A DNA stretch of 64,000 bases from Burkholderia arboris (lineage in GTDB: Bacteria; Pseudomonadota; Gammaproteobacteria; Burkholderiales; Burkholderiaceae), in the NCBI RefSeq assembly GCF_902499125.1, contig NZ_CABVPX010000001.1:493997-557996 (forward strand), in the 5' to 3' direction. Below are positions 35,353 through 43,508 of the stretch, piece after piece. Both the position numbers and the translations under genes were made by a program. Under the pieces are notes generated by a model that worked only from the letters and a program-made list of their open reading frames with translations, did no database searches and was not told the origin of the DNA. Every line of letters starts with the position of its first letter. Positions within the stretch are counted from its first letter, which is position 1.

Positions 35353-36276
35353 TCAGCCGAGCAGTTCCCTCTTGCGCAGGTGCACGACGTCGCGCATCGG
35401 CGGCGCGCCGAACAGCCGGCTGTATTCGCGGCTGAACTGCGACGCGCTTTCGTAACCGACGACGGCCGCCACCGATCCGACGTCGCCGCCCTGCCGCAGC
35501 AACAGCCGCCGCGCTTCGTGCAACCGCAGCTGCTTCTGGTACTGCAGCGGGCTCAGCGTCGTCACGTGCTTGAAATGATGGTGCAGCGACGACACGCTCA
35601 TGTTGACCGCCTGCGCGAGCGACTCGACGCGCATCGGCTCCGCGAAGTGATCGCGAATCCATTCGATCGCACGCGCGATCCGGTGTGTCTGGCTGCCCGC
35701 GATGGCCATGTGGCGCAGCCGTGTGCCCTGCCCGCTCGTCATCAGCCGGTACAGCAGTTCCTTTTCGATCAGCGGTGCAACGACCGGGATGTCGGCTGGC
35801 GTATCGAGCAGCCGCAACAAGCGCAGCGCGGCGTCGAGCAGCGGCGGCGTCAGCTCGGCCAGCGCGATCCCCTCGCCTTCGGGGCCCGCGTCGGGTTCGG
35901 GCAGGCGCATCTCGGCGGCAAGCTCGACGATCCGCTGCGGATCGAGGGTCAGCGACAGGCACAGGTAAGGCGCGTCGGGCGACGCGCGCGTCACGCGCGA
36001 CAGGATCGGCAAGTCGATCGAGGTAATCAGGCAATTCTGCGTGTCGTATTCGTAAGCCTGGCCGGCGACGACTACGCGCTTCGCCCCCTGCCCGGCAATC
36101 ACGAGCGCGGCGCGCGACACGCCGCAGCCGAGATCGACCGGGCGCGTGTGCCGATGCAGCATCAGGCCCGGCACGGCCGTCGAATGCGAGCCGTCGGCCG
36201 GCGCGAAACGGCCGATCAGCGACGCCAGCTCGCGTCGCCCGGATTCGCGCGACGCGACGATATCGGTCATGTCCAT
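35353..36276 (-). CDS. AraC family regulator divergent from iorAB
   Basis: A 307-residue regulator with an AraC_N-type N-terminal domain (LMLHRHTRPVDLGCGVSRAA, YEYDTQNCLITSIDLP) and the C-terminal helix-turn-helix pair (RVESLAQAVNMSVSSLHHHF, VAAVVGYESASQFSREYSRLFG). It diverges from iorA. The 182-base intergenic region has a perfect 13-base direct repeat with a 21-base period, a typical AraC site. Likely activator of the oxidoreductase. Confidence 0.9.
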   Translation of the reverse strand: MDMTDIVASRESGRRELASLIGRFAPADGSHSTAVPGLMLHRHTRPVDLGCGVSRAALVIAGQGAKRVVVAGQAYEYDTQNCLITSIDLPILSRVTRASPDAPYLCLSLTLDPQRIVELAAEMRLPEPDAGPEGEGIALAELTPPLLDAALRLLRLLDTPADIPVVAPLIEKELLYRLMTSGQGTRLRHMAIAGSQTHRIARAIEWIRDHFAEPMRVESLAQAVNMSVSSLHHHFKHVTTLSPLQYQKQLRLHEARRLLLRQGGDVGSVAAVVGYESASQFSREYSRLFGAPPMRDVVHLRKRELLG

Positions 36277-36343
36277 GACGCATCCTCGAATTGATTTCCT
36301 CGTGTCGCGGGAGCATAGCGAAACGGCTCGCCGCGCGCCGGGG

Positions 36344-36377
36344 ATTTGCAGGATTGTTCAACAAATTTGCAGGATTG
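36344..36377. promoter_or_regulatory. Direct repeat, candidate AraC operator for iorAB
   Basis: ATTTGCAGGATTG occurs at 36344-36356 and 36365-36377: 13 identical bases, starts 21 apart (two helical turns). It lies between the divergent AraC gene (start 36276) and iorA (start 36459). Confidence 0.65.
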
Positions 36378-36458
36378 GGTAGACGCAAATTCAGGCTGCT
36401 CGCGCACACTGCCGGCTAACCTGGCGCATGCCGGGTTTTCCCCACGGAGACAACCAAA

Positions 36459-36920
36459 ATGCCTACCTCGTTTGTCCTGAACGGCAAGAACGTCACGCTC
36501 GACGCCGATCCGTCGATGCCCGTCCTCTGGGCGATTCGCGAACACGCGGGACTGACCGGCACGAAGTTCGGCTGCGGCATGGCGCAGTGCGGCGCGTGCA
36601 CGGTGCATCTCGAAGGCCAGGCCGTCCGCTCGTGCGTGCTGCCGCTCGCCGGCATCGCGGGCAAGCACATCACGACGATCGAAGGCCTGCAGAGCAAGCC
36701 CGCGCACGCCGTGCAGGCCGCCTGGGTCAAGCTGCAGGTGCCGCAATGCGGCTATTGCCAGTCGGGCCAGATCATGTCGGCCACCGCGTTGCTCGAGCAG
36801 AACCCGAAGCCGACCGACGCGGACATCGACACCGCGATGAACGGCAACCTGTGCCGCTGTGCGACCTACGCCCGCATCCGGGCCGCGATCCACGACGCGG
36901 CCGCGACGCTGGGAGCCTGA
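36459..36920 (+). CDS. iorA: (2Fe-2S) subunit of isoquinoline-1-oxidoreductase-type enzyme
   Basis: A 153-residue iron-sulphur subunit. The plant-ferredoxin type cluster is [20 protein letters not shown] with a fourth Cys at RSCVLPL; the second, all-helical cluster is CGYCQSGQI and [10 protein letters not shown]. Length and order match IorA and other small subunits of xanthine-oxidase-family aldehyde or N-heterocycle oxidoreductases that pass electrons to a cytochrome. Two bases separate its stop from iorB, so they form an operon. Confidence 0.92.
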   Translation: MPTSFVLNGKNVTLDADPSMPVLWAIREHAGLTGTKFGCGMAQCGACTVHLEGQAVRSCVLPLAGIAGKHITTIEGLQSKPAHAVQAAWVKLQVPQCGYCQSGQIMSATALLEQNPKPTDADIDTAMNGNLCRCATYARIRAAIHDAAATLGA

Positions 36921-36922
36921 CC

Positions 36923-39133
36923 ATGACGATCGAACTCGACAACACCGATTCGGTAAGCCCGTCGCGCCGTACGTTCCTGAAGGCTGCGGGGGCAGCGGCC
37001 GCCGTCAGCCTGACCATCGGCTTCGAATGGGCCGGCCTCGGCCGCCGCGCGCTCGCCGCGAACGCGCCGGCGGCCGGTTTCGCACCGAACGCGTTCCTGC
37101 GCATCACGCCGGACGGCACCGTCACGGTCATCGCGAAGCACGTCGAACTCGGCCAGGGCGCCTATACGGGCATCGCGACGATCGTCGCCGAGGAGCTCGA
37201 CGCCAACTGGTCGAACGTCCGCGTCGAAAGCGCGCCGGCCGATGCGAAGCGCTACGCGAACCTCGCGTTCGGCACGATGCAGGGCACGGGCGGCAGCTCG
37301 GCGATGGCGAACTCGTGGCAGCAGCTGCGCGAAGCGGGCGGCAAGGCGCGCGCGATGCTGGTGTCGGCCGCCGCCGCCCGCTGGAAGGTGCCGGCCGGCG
37401 AGCTGACGACCGCCAAGGGCGTCGTCACGCACGCGAAGAGCGGCAAGACGGCTGCGTACGGCACGCTCGTCGCCGATGCGTCGACGCTGCCCGTGCCGGA
37501 CAAGGTCACGCTGAAACAGCCCGCCGACTTCAAGCTGATCGGGCACCGGATTCCGCGCGTCGACGCATCGGCAAAATCGAACGGCACCGCGCATTTCACG
37601 CTCGATACGACCTTCCCCGGCATGCGCGTCGCGCTGCTGCAGCGCCCGCCGCGCTTCGGCGCGACGGTGAAATCGTTCGACGCGACGGCCGCCAAGGCCG
37701 TGCCCGGTGTCGTGTCGGTCGTGCAGGTGCCCGGTGGCGTCGCGGTCGTCGGAACCGGCTTCTGGGCCGCGAAACAGGGCCGCGACGCGCTGAAGGTCGA
37801 CTGGGACGAAACGAACGCGGAGAAGCGCGGCTCGGACGAGATCATGCGCGAATACCGGCAGCTCGCCGACAAGCCGGGCACGTCGGCGCGCAAGGACGGC
37901 GATGCCGACGCGGCGATCGCGGGCTCGGCGCGCAAGATCAGCGCGACGTACGAATTCCCGTATCTCGCGCACGCGCCGATGGAGCCGCTCGACGCAGTCG
38001 TCAAGCTGACGCCGAACGGTTGCGAAATCTGGGCCGGCGACCAGTTCCAGACGGTCGACCAGGCCAATGCGGCCAAGACGGCGGGCCTGAAGCCCGAGCA
38101 GGTGCAGATCCACACGCTGTACGCGGGCGGCAGCTTCGGCCGGCGCGCGAACGCGTGGTCGGATTACGTGGTAGAGGCCGTGTCGATCGCGAAGGCGCTG
38201 GGCGCGGACGGCAAGCCCGTCAAGCTGCAGTGGACGCGCGAGGACGACATCCAGGGCGGCTTCTACCGGCCGATGTACTTCCACAAGCTCGACGCGGGAC
38301 TGACCGCGGACGGCAAGCTGGTCGGCTGGCGCCACCGGATCGTCGGCCAGTCGATTCTCGCCGGCACGCCGTTCGAGCCGTTCATGGTCAAGAACGGCGT
38401 CGACGCGACGTCGGTCGAGGGCGCGGCGAACCTGCCGTACGCGGTGCCGAACGTGTCGGTCGAGCTCACCACCGCGAAAACGGGCGTGCCCGTGCTGTGG
38501 TGGCGCGTGGTCGGCAGCTCGCACACGGCCTACGCGGTCGAGGCGTTCATCGACGAAGCCGCGCACACGGCGGGCAAGGATCCGTACGCGTTCCGCCACG
38601 ACCTGCTCGAGAAGGAGCCCCGGATGCGCGCGGTGCTGGACCTCGCCGCGCAGAAAGCCGGGTGGGATCCGGCCAAGCCGCTGCCGAAGGGCCGCGGGCG
38701 CGGGATCGCGGTCGCCGAGGCGTTCAAGAGCTATGTCGCGCAGGTGGCCGAGGTGTCGGTCGACGCGGACGGCAAGGTGAAGGTCGAGCGCGTGGTGTGC
38801 GCGGTCGACTGCGGGATCGCGATCAATCCCGACATCGTCGCCGCGCAGATGGAAGGCGGCATCGGCTTCGGGCTCGGCGCGGTGATGCACAGCGCGATCA
38901 CGCTGAAGGACGGCCAGGTCGAGCAGCGCAACTTCGACGGCTACCACGTGCTGCGGATGGCCGAGATGCCGAAGGTCGAGGTGCATATCGTGCCGTCGGC
39001 CGAGGCGCCGACCGGGGTCGGCGAGCCGGGCGTCGCGCCGGTCGGGCCGGCTGTGGCGAACGCGATCTTCGCGGCGACGGGCAAGCGGCATTACGTGCTG
39101 CCGTTCGATTCGGCGGACAGCGCGAAGGCCTGA
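36923..39133 (+). CDS. iorB: Molybdopterin subunit of isoquinoline-1-oxidoreductase-type enzyme
   Basis: A 736-residue molybdenum hydroxylase subunit. A Tat signal (SRRTFLK, residues 14-20, then a hydrophobic stretch) predicts export to the periplasm. Motifs include [54 protein letters not shown] and the C-terminal [19 protein letters not shown], whose Glu is the catalytic base of the family. This two-subunit Tat-dependent form (no FAD subunit) matches IorAB, which hydroxylates isoquinoline; in most genomes the true substrate is an aldehyde or N-heterocycle that is unknown. Needs a molybdenum-cytosine cofactor. Confidence 0.92.
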   Translation: MTIELDNTDSVSPSRRTFLKAAGAAAAVSLTIGFEWAGLGRRALAANAPAAGFAPNAFLRITPDGTVTVIAKHVELGQGAYTGIATIVAEELDANWSNVRVESAPADAKRYANLAFGTMQGTGGSSAMANSWQQLREAGGKARAMLVSAAAARWKVPAGELTTAKGVVTHAKSGKTAAYGTLVADASTLPVPDKVTLKQPADFKLIGHRIPRVDASAKSNGTAHFTLDTTFPGMRVALLQRPPRFGATVKSFDATAAKAVPGVVSVVQVPGGVAVVGTGFWAAKQGRDALKVDWDETNAEKRGSDEIMREYRQLADKPGTSARKDGDADAAIAGSARKISATYEFPYLAHAPMEPLDAVVKLTPNGCEIWAGDQFQTVDQANAAKTAGLKPEQVQIHTLYAGGSFGRRANAWSDYVVEAVSIAKALGADGKPVKLQWTREDDIQGGFYRPMYFHKLDAGLTADGKLVGWRHRIVGQSILAGTPFEPFMVKNGVDATSVEGAANLPYAVPNVSVELTTAKTGVPVLWWRVVGSSHTAYAVEAFIDEAAHTAGKDPYAFRHDLLEKEPRMRAVLDLAAQKAGWDPAKPLPKGRGRGIAVAEAFKSYVAQVAEVSVDADGKVKVERVVCAVDCGIAINPDIVAAQMEGGIGFGLGAVMHSAITLKDGQVEQRNFDGYHVLRMAEMPKVEVHIVPSAEAPTGVGEPGVAPVGPAVANAIFAATGKRHYVLPFDSADSAKA

Positions 39134-39144
39134 TGTAACGGCAT

Positions 39145-39186
39145 GCCGGCCGCGGGGCGCGCGATGCCCCGTGGCCGGCGTTTTTT
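39145..39186 (+). terminator. Rho-independent terminator after iorB
   Basis: GCCGGCC-G-CGGGGC, loop GCGCGAT, GCCCCG-T-GGCCGGC, then GTTTTTT: a 14-base stem with one internal mismatch followed by six T, 12 bases after the iorB stop. Confidence 0.85.
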
Positions 39187-39272
39187 CACCGGCTCGCGCA
39201 ACATTGCGCTCGCCGGAGTCGAAGCCGCATGTCACGGCCTGGCCCGTCAGCCTCGTACGCTCCTGCCCGACT

Positions 39273-39590
39273 TCAGGCCAGCGCCGCGGCCTCCGGTTCG
39301 ACGACGAATTTTTCCGGGCGAATCGTCCACGGGTTGGCCTCCAGGAATCCGGGCAAATCCAGCCTCCGCCCCGTCACCTCGCCGAATTGCGTCATATGCG
39401 CCATAAAACCGACCTGGTCCTGACAGCAGACGGAAAAAAATGCGCAAACTTGACCAGCCCTTCCTGGGACACGTTACCGCGGCCGTCCAGATCGCTGCGA
39501 AGAATCGACGAGGTCCGCGGCCTGCTCGAGCAACGGATCGCGTACGCGATCCTCGGGAAACAGCGGTTCGAAGGCGGCGACGGTCGTCAT
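39273..39590 (-). pseudogene. Decayed Fic-family gene remnant
   Basis: Read with two frame changes, the minus strand gives MTTVAAFEPLFPEDRVRDPL, then LDGRGNVSQEGLVKFAHFF, then DQVGFMAHMTQFGEV and a tail ending EPEAAALA before a TGA at 39275. The middle tract resembles the DRDGRGNLSE segment that follows the Fic core in Fic adenylyltransferases. The catalytic HPFxxGNGR core itself is missing. G/C-ending codons continue in all pieces, so this was once coding. The call is from pattern memory and moderately sure. The rest of the gap 39134-39914 holds only the terminator and regulatory repeats. Confidence 0.45.
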
Positions 39591-39673
39591 GCTTCCCTGC
39601 AGGGTTCCAGGTAGCGTTTCTCTCGCCCCACCGTTGACCCGGACCGAGCGCGCGTGACCCGTCTTCCACACAC

Positions 39674-39723
39674 GTTACGTCAGACGTAACGCCCGTAACG
39701 TCGGCACTCCGATGCTACGTAAC
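39674..39723. promoter_or_regulatory. Cluster of ACGTAAC sites upstream of the secretion regulator
   Basis: GTTACGT (39674-39680), spacer CAG, ACGTAAC (39684-39690) form an inverted repeat; further CGTAAC copies lie at 39694-39699 and 39718-39723. A separate small palindrome, TTAAAA-ATTC-TTTTAA, is at 39774-39789. Together they form a plausible regulatory region 125-240 bases before the OmpR-type regulator gene. Confidence 0.45.
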
Positions 39724-39914
39724 AATCCTTCAATATTGCTCCGACCCCCTCTCTGTCCATCCGACGCTCGCCGTTAAAAATTCTTTTAAATTCAAGGCCG
39801 CCACGCCCTCCGCGCCGCACCCGCCAGCCATCGCCGCCCGACAACTCTCTTCCTGGCCCGGAAGTTGCAGCATAGAACCCGCAAACACTCCTTTATGGAC
39901 ATGCGAGGGCCACC

Positions 39915-40313
39915 ATGGATTGCAAATACCTGTACATCGACAACATAAAAATCAACTTCGTGCGCCGCACGATCGAAATCGACAACAAGGTCGTTGACGT
40001 TACGCCGCGCGAATTCGACGTCGTCGAATTCCTGCTCGACAACATGAACAAGATCGTGCCGCGGCAGGCAATCCAGGAAGCCGTATGGGGCCGCGAGCTC
40101 GGCGTGTCGTCGCGCACGCTCGACACCCATATCTCGCGGATCCGTTCGAAGCTGCAGCTCGAACACGACAAGAACCTGCGCATCATCCCGATCTACGCGG
40201 TCGGCTATCGCCTGGTGCTGTTCGGTGCGGCGATGACGCACGTCGAGCGCCACGACGCGGCGCCGATCCTGCGCGCGACGCCGCAACCCGCGATGGCCGC
40301 CGACTACGCGTAA
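39915..40313 (+). CDS. Stand-alone OmpR-type winged-helix regulator
   Basis: A 132-residue protein consisting almost only of a Trans_reg_C (OmpR/PhoB C-terminal) DNA-binding domain: TPREFDVVEFLLDNMNKIV, REAVWGRELGVSSRTLDTHI-like recognition helix (QEAVWGRELGVSSRTLDTHI) and YAVGYRLVLF, plus a 30-residue tail. The receiver domain that two-component regulators carry is absent, as in HilA- or ToxR-like virulence regulators. It is 417 bases before sctQ in the same direction and is the only regulator next to the secretion genes, so it is the best candidate for their control. Confidence 0.85.
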   Translation: MDCKYLYIDNIKINFVRRTIEIDNKVVDVTPREFDVVEFLLDNMNKIVPRQAIQEAVWGRELGVSSRTLDTHISRIRSKLQLEHDKNLRIIPIYAVGYRLVLFGAAMTHVERHDAAPILRATPQPAMAADYA

Positions 40314-40729
40314 CGCTTCACCGCGCGCCGCCCGTTCGCGGCACGCCGGCAACGCGCCCCCCACCGCGCTGCGCGGCCTGCCGACCGGACACGGCCTGCA
40401 TGCCGCCTGGCCCGCCAGCCAGTCGCGACCCGACCGCCGCCTCCGGGCGGCGGTTGCTTTGGCGCGACCGTCGCCGTTTCCCTGCGTCGTCCCCCTTCGT
40501 CGCGCTTCGTAGCACCCCGCTCGCGCCACCGCCGCGCGATGCATGCGACTACGGATTCCGGCGCGGCACGCGGCCATTGCCGTCCCTACAATCGACGCAG
40601 CAGCCGCGCGCCCCTCCGCGCCACCGGCCCCAGAACAACCCGTCGAACCAACGCCGAATCCGCCCCGATCCCGCCGTGCCTGCGCTGTTCCTGACGAATG
40701 CCGACGCCGGCGACGCCGCGAGCCGGGCC
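40314..40729. other. Intergenic stretch before sctQ
   Basis: About 415 bases of GC-rich DNA with no gene I can support; the sctQ frame runs open through it, but the translation is Pro/Arg-rich and unlike SctQ. I looked for a TTCG-N16-TTCG hrpII box of the HrpB type and did not find one. Confidence 0.4.
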
Positions 40730-41830
40730 ATGCCCGCCGCTTCTGCGCCGCCCGCCGCGCCGCCGGCCGCGGTCGCGCTCGACGCGTCGCCCTACTTGCC
40801 GCGCCTGTCCGCCGCTGCCGCGCGCGGGCTGTCGCACGCGTACGGCGCGACCGGCGCCGTCCCGGTCACGCTCGGCGAGCATGCGTACGAGGTGCGCTGG
40901 CGCATCGCCGCCGAGCCGGCCGCCGATGCGCACGCGTACCGCTTCGTCGTCGGCCCGGCCGCCGGCACGCTGTGGATCGACCCGCTCGCGGAAACGGAAT
41001 GGCTCGGCGACGCAGCCGACCCGGCCGTGCCGGCCGTGATCCGCGCGGCACTGCTCGCCGACCTGTGCGCGCCGCTCGCAGCCGTATTGCAGGCCGCGAC
41101 GCGGCAGCGCGTGGAACTGCTGCCGCCGCCCGACAACCTGCCCGCGTGGCACGCGTCGCCGGCCGCGCTGCGTTTCGAGCTGCGGCGCGCCGACGCCGCG
41201 TGGCGCTGTCATGGCGCGCTGCTGTTCGACGCGCCGGATGCGCTGTCCGTGTTCTTCGCGGCCGCACCGGCCGCGCTGGCCGACGCGCGCGCGGCCTACG
41301 CGACCCTGCCCGTGCCGCTGGTGTTCGAGATCGGCCGCACCGAGCTGACGACGGCCGAACTGGCCGACGTCGTCGGCGGCGACATCATCGCGATCGAGCG
41401 CTGGCAAGCGCACGAGCAGAACCTGCTGTGCGTCGCGCGGCTGCCGGCCGCGCCGGCGTGGGAGATCACCGGACGGCCGTCGGGCAACCGGCTGACCGTC
41501 GAACGAATCAGGGAGATGCCTTTGGAACCGACCCGCACCGACTCCGCGCCCGCGACGGCGCACGACGCGCCGTCCGCCGATGCGCCGCGCACGCTCGACG
41601 GCCTCGCGGTCGACCTGCGCTTCGAATTGCCGCCCACGTCGATGCCGCTCGGCGAACTGGGCGCACTGCAGCCGGGCGCCGTGATCGAGTTGCAGCAAGG
41701 GATCAACCAGAGCGTGATCCACCTCGTTGCCAACGGGATGCTGATCGGCACCGGCCACCTGATCGCGGTCGGCCAGAAGCTCGGCGTGCGGGTCGTCACG
41801 CTGACGCAGCCCGCGCCGCGCGAGCGCTGA
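40730..41830 (+). CDS. sctQ: Type III secretion C-ring (sorting platform) protein SctQ
   Basis: A 366-residue protein (from the ATG at 40730; a GTG at 40676 would add 18 residues). The C-terminal domain is a SpoA/FliN-type surface presentation domain: LDGLAVDLRFELPPTSMPLGEL, ELQQGINQSVIHLVANGMLI and GTGHLIAVGQKLGVRV. The N-terminal part is poorly conserved, as normal for SctQ. Builds the cytoplasmic pods that load substrates onto the export gate. First of three plus-strand secretion genes; sctR follows after three bases. Confidence 0.88.
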   Translation: MPAASAPPAAPPAAVALDASPYLPRLSAAAARGLSHAYGATGAVPVTLGEHAYEVRWRIAAEPAADAHAYRFVVGPAAGTLWIDPLAETEWLGDAADPAVPAVIRAALLADLCAPLAAVLQAATRQRVELLPPPDNLPAWHASPAALRFELRRADAAWRCHGALLFDAPDALSVFFAAAPAALADARAAYATLPVPLVFEIGRTELTTAELADVVGGDIIAIERWQAHEQNLLCVARLPAAPAWEITGRPSGNRLTVERIREMPLEPTRTDSAPATAHDAPSADAPRTLDGLAVDLRFELPPTSMPLGELGALQPGAVIELQQGINQSVIHLVANGMLIGTGHLIAVGQKLGVRVVTLTQPAPRER

Positions 41831-41833
41831 ACG

Positions 41834-42508
41834 ATGGGTAACCTGCCGAATCCGGTCGCGCTGATCGCGGTGATTGCCGCGCTCGGCATCGCGCCGTTCG
41901 CGGCGCTGATGGTGACGAGCTACACGAAGCTCGTGGTCGTGCTCGGCCTGCTGCGCTCCGCGCTCGGGATCCAGCAGGTGCCGCCGAACCTCGTGCTGAA
42001 CGGCATCGCGCTGATCCTGTCGCTGTTCATCATGGCGCCGGTCGGAATGTCGATCCGCGACGCGCTGCAGGCGCGCCACTTCGATGCGTCCGGGCAATTG
42101 TCGACTGCGGATGTCGGCGCACTCGCCGATGCCGCGCTGCCGCCGATCAAGGATTTCCTCGTGTCGCACACGCGGCAGCGCGACCGCGAATTCTTCGTGC
42201 GCACCGCGACGTCGGTATGGCCGAAGAACCGCGCGGACGGCATCAAGGACGACGATCTGCTCGTGCTGGTGCCGAGCTTCACGCTTGCCGAGCTGACGAA
42301 GGCGTTCCAGATCGGCTTCGTGATCTACATCGTGTTCATCGTCGTCGACCTGCTGGTCGCCAACATCCTGCTCGCGCTCGGGATGCAGATGATCTCGCCG
42401 ACGACGATCTCGGTGCCGTTCAAGCTGCTGCTGTTCGTCGCGCTCGACGGCTGGTCGCTGCTCGTGCACGGGCTCGTGATGTCGTACCGCGTGGCGGGCG
42501 CGGGATGA
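41834..42508 (+). CDS. sctR: Type III secretion export gate protein SctR
   Basis: A 224-residue FliP/SctR family membrane protein. Conserved parts: PFAALMVTSYTKLVVVLGLLRSALGIQQVPPN at the first helices, FLVSHTRQRDREFF, LVLVPSFTLAELTKAFQIGF, LVANILLALGMQMISP and PFKLLLFVALDGWSLL. Four membrane segments. Forms the core of the export gate with SctS and SctT. sctS, which normally follows directly, is absent: the next gene is a lytic transglycosylase overlapping by four bases. Confidence 0.95.
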   Translation: MGNLPNPVALIAVIAALGIAPFAALMVTSYTKLVVVLGLLRSALGIQQVPPNLVLNGIALILSLFIMAPVGMSIRDALQARHFDASGQLSTADVGALADAALPPIKDFLVSHTRQRDREFFVRTATSVWPKNRADGIKDDDLLVLVPSFTLAELTKAFQIGFVIYIVFIVVDLLVANILLALGMQMISPTTISVPFKLLLFVALDGWSLLVHGLVMSYRVAGAG

Positions 42509-43293
42509 ACGCGCACGGCCTGCGAACCGTGGCCGCGTGCCTGTGCGCCGCGGCCCTGCTCATGCTTGCGTGCATGCAGCCGCGCAGCGCGCACGCGGCC
42601 GGCAGCAGTGCCGGTTTCGCGCAACTCGCGCGCGCGTGTGCGCCGAACGTCGATCCCGCCACGCTCGGCGCGCTCGTCCGCACCGAATCGGGCTTCAACC
42701 CGTATGCGATCGGCGTGGTCGGCGGACACCTGACGCGCCAGCCCGCATCGCTCGACGAGGCGCGCGCAACCGCGCGCGCACTCTCGTCGCGCGGCTTCAG
42801 CTACAGCGTCGGCCTCGCCCAGGTGAACGAACGCAATTTCGCGAAATACGGACTCGACGAAGCGACGATGTTCGAGCCGTGCCGCAACCTGCAGGCCGGC
42901 GGCGCGATCCTGACCGAATGCTTCGCACGCTCGTCGGGCACCGGCCGCGCCACCCAGGCCGCGTTGCGCGCGGCGCTGTCGTGCTATTACAGCGGCAACT
43001 TCACGACCGGCTTCTCGAGCGGCTACGTGAGCCGCGTCGTCGCGAGCGCGCAGCGCAACGCGCGCGAAGGCGGCATCGAACCGATTCCCGTCGTGAGCGA
43101 CACGCCGCCGCCCGAGCGCCAGCGGCGCATGGCCGCGGCCGCCACGACACCGCCCGAACGTGCGCGCCGCTTGCCGTCTCCGGCCGCGTCCGCCGATGCG
43201 CCGTCGTGCCATGCGCGCCCGGTGGTGATGATGTGCCGCGGGCTGCCGGCGGGCCAGGCGAAGCGGCTGTGCGTGAAGTGTCTCGATCAGTGA
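42505..43293 (+). CDS. Secretion-associated lytic transglycosylase
   Basis: A 262-residue exported SLT/VirB1-type peptidoglycan hydrolase: signal peptide ending near SAHAAG, catalytic Glu in LGALVRTESGFNPYAIGVVG, SVGLAQVNERNF, and a CNLQAGG-like tract (CRNLQAGGAILTECF). Its ATG overlaps the sctR stop (ATGA), so it is translated with the secretion apparatus and likely opens the cell wall for it. The C-terminal 70 residues are Pro/Arg-rich with a Cys pair (MMCRGL, CVKCLDQ). Confidence 0.92.
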   Translation: MNAHGLRTVAACLCAAALLMLACMQPRSAHAAGSSAGFAQLARACAPNVDPATLGALVRTESGFNPYAIGVVGGHLTRQPASLDEARATARALSSRGFSYSVGLAQVNERNFAKYGLDEATMFEPCRNLQAGGAILTECFARSSGTGRATQAALRAALSCYYSGNFTTGFSSGYVSRVVASAQRNAREGGIEPIPVVSDTPPPERQRRMAAAATTPPERARRLPSPAASADAPSCHARPVVMMCRGLPAGQAKRLCVKCLDQ

Positions 43294-43508
43294 CGGCGCG
43301 CGGGGCGGGCCGCCGTGTGCGGATCGAACGCCCCGCCGCAACCGCTCACACCTCGTAGCAGGCGCCGCGCGCGCATCGCGGCCGCGCCGGCCCGCTACGA
43401 AACAGCGGCATTTCAGCCGCGACGTGTCTCCTTACACTTGAAAGCTGGCGGCGCGACGAACCGTGCGCCGGATGTCCCGCGCATCGCGCGGCTCAACGGA
43501 GACAAGGC

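Noticed and set aside
36866..39235. 789-residue open frame antisense to iorB
   Set aside because: Shadow frame; iorB on the plus strand has a Tat signal and all family motifs.
43294..43508. Possible hrpII (TTCG-N16-TTCG) box before the giant gene
   Set aside because: No pair of TTCG sequences at the right spacing was found in this gap.
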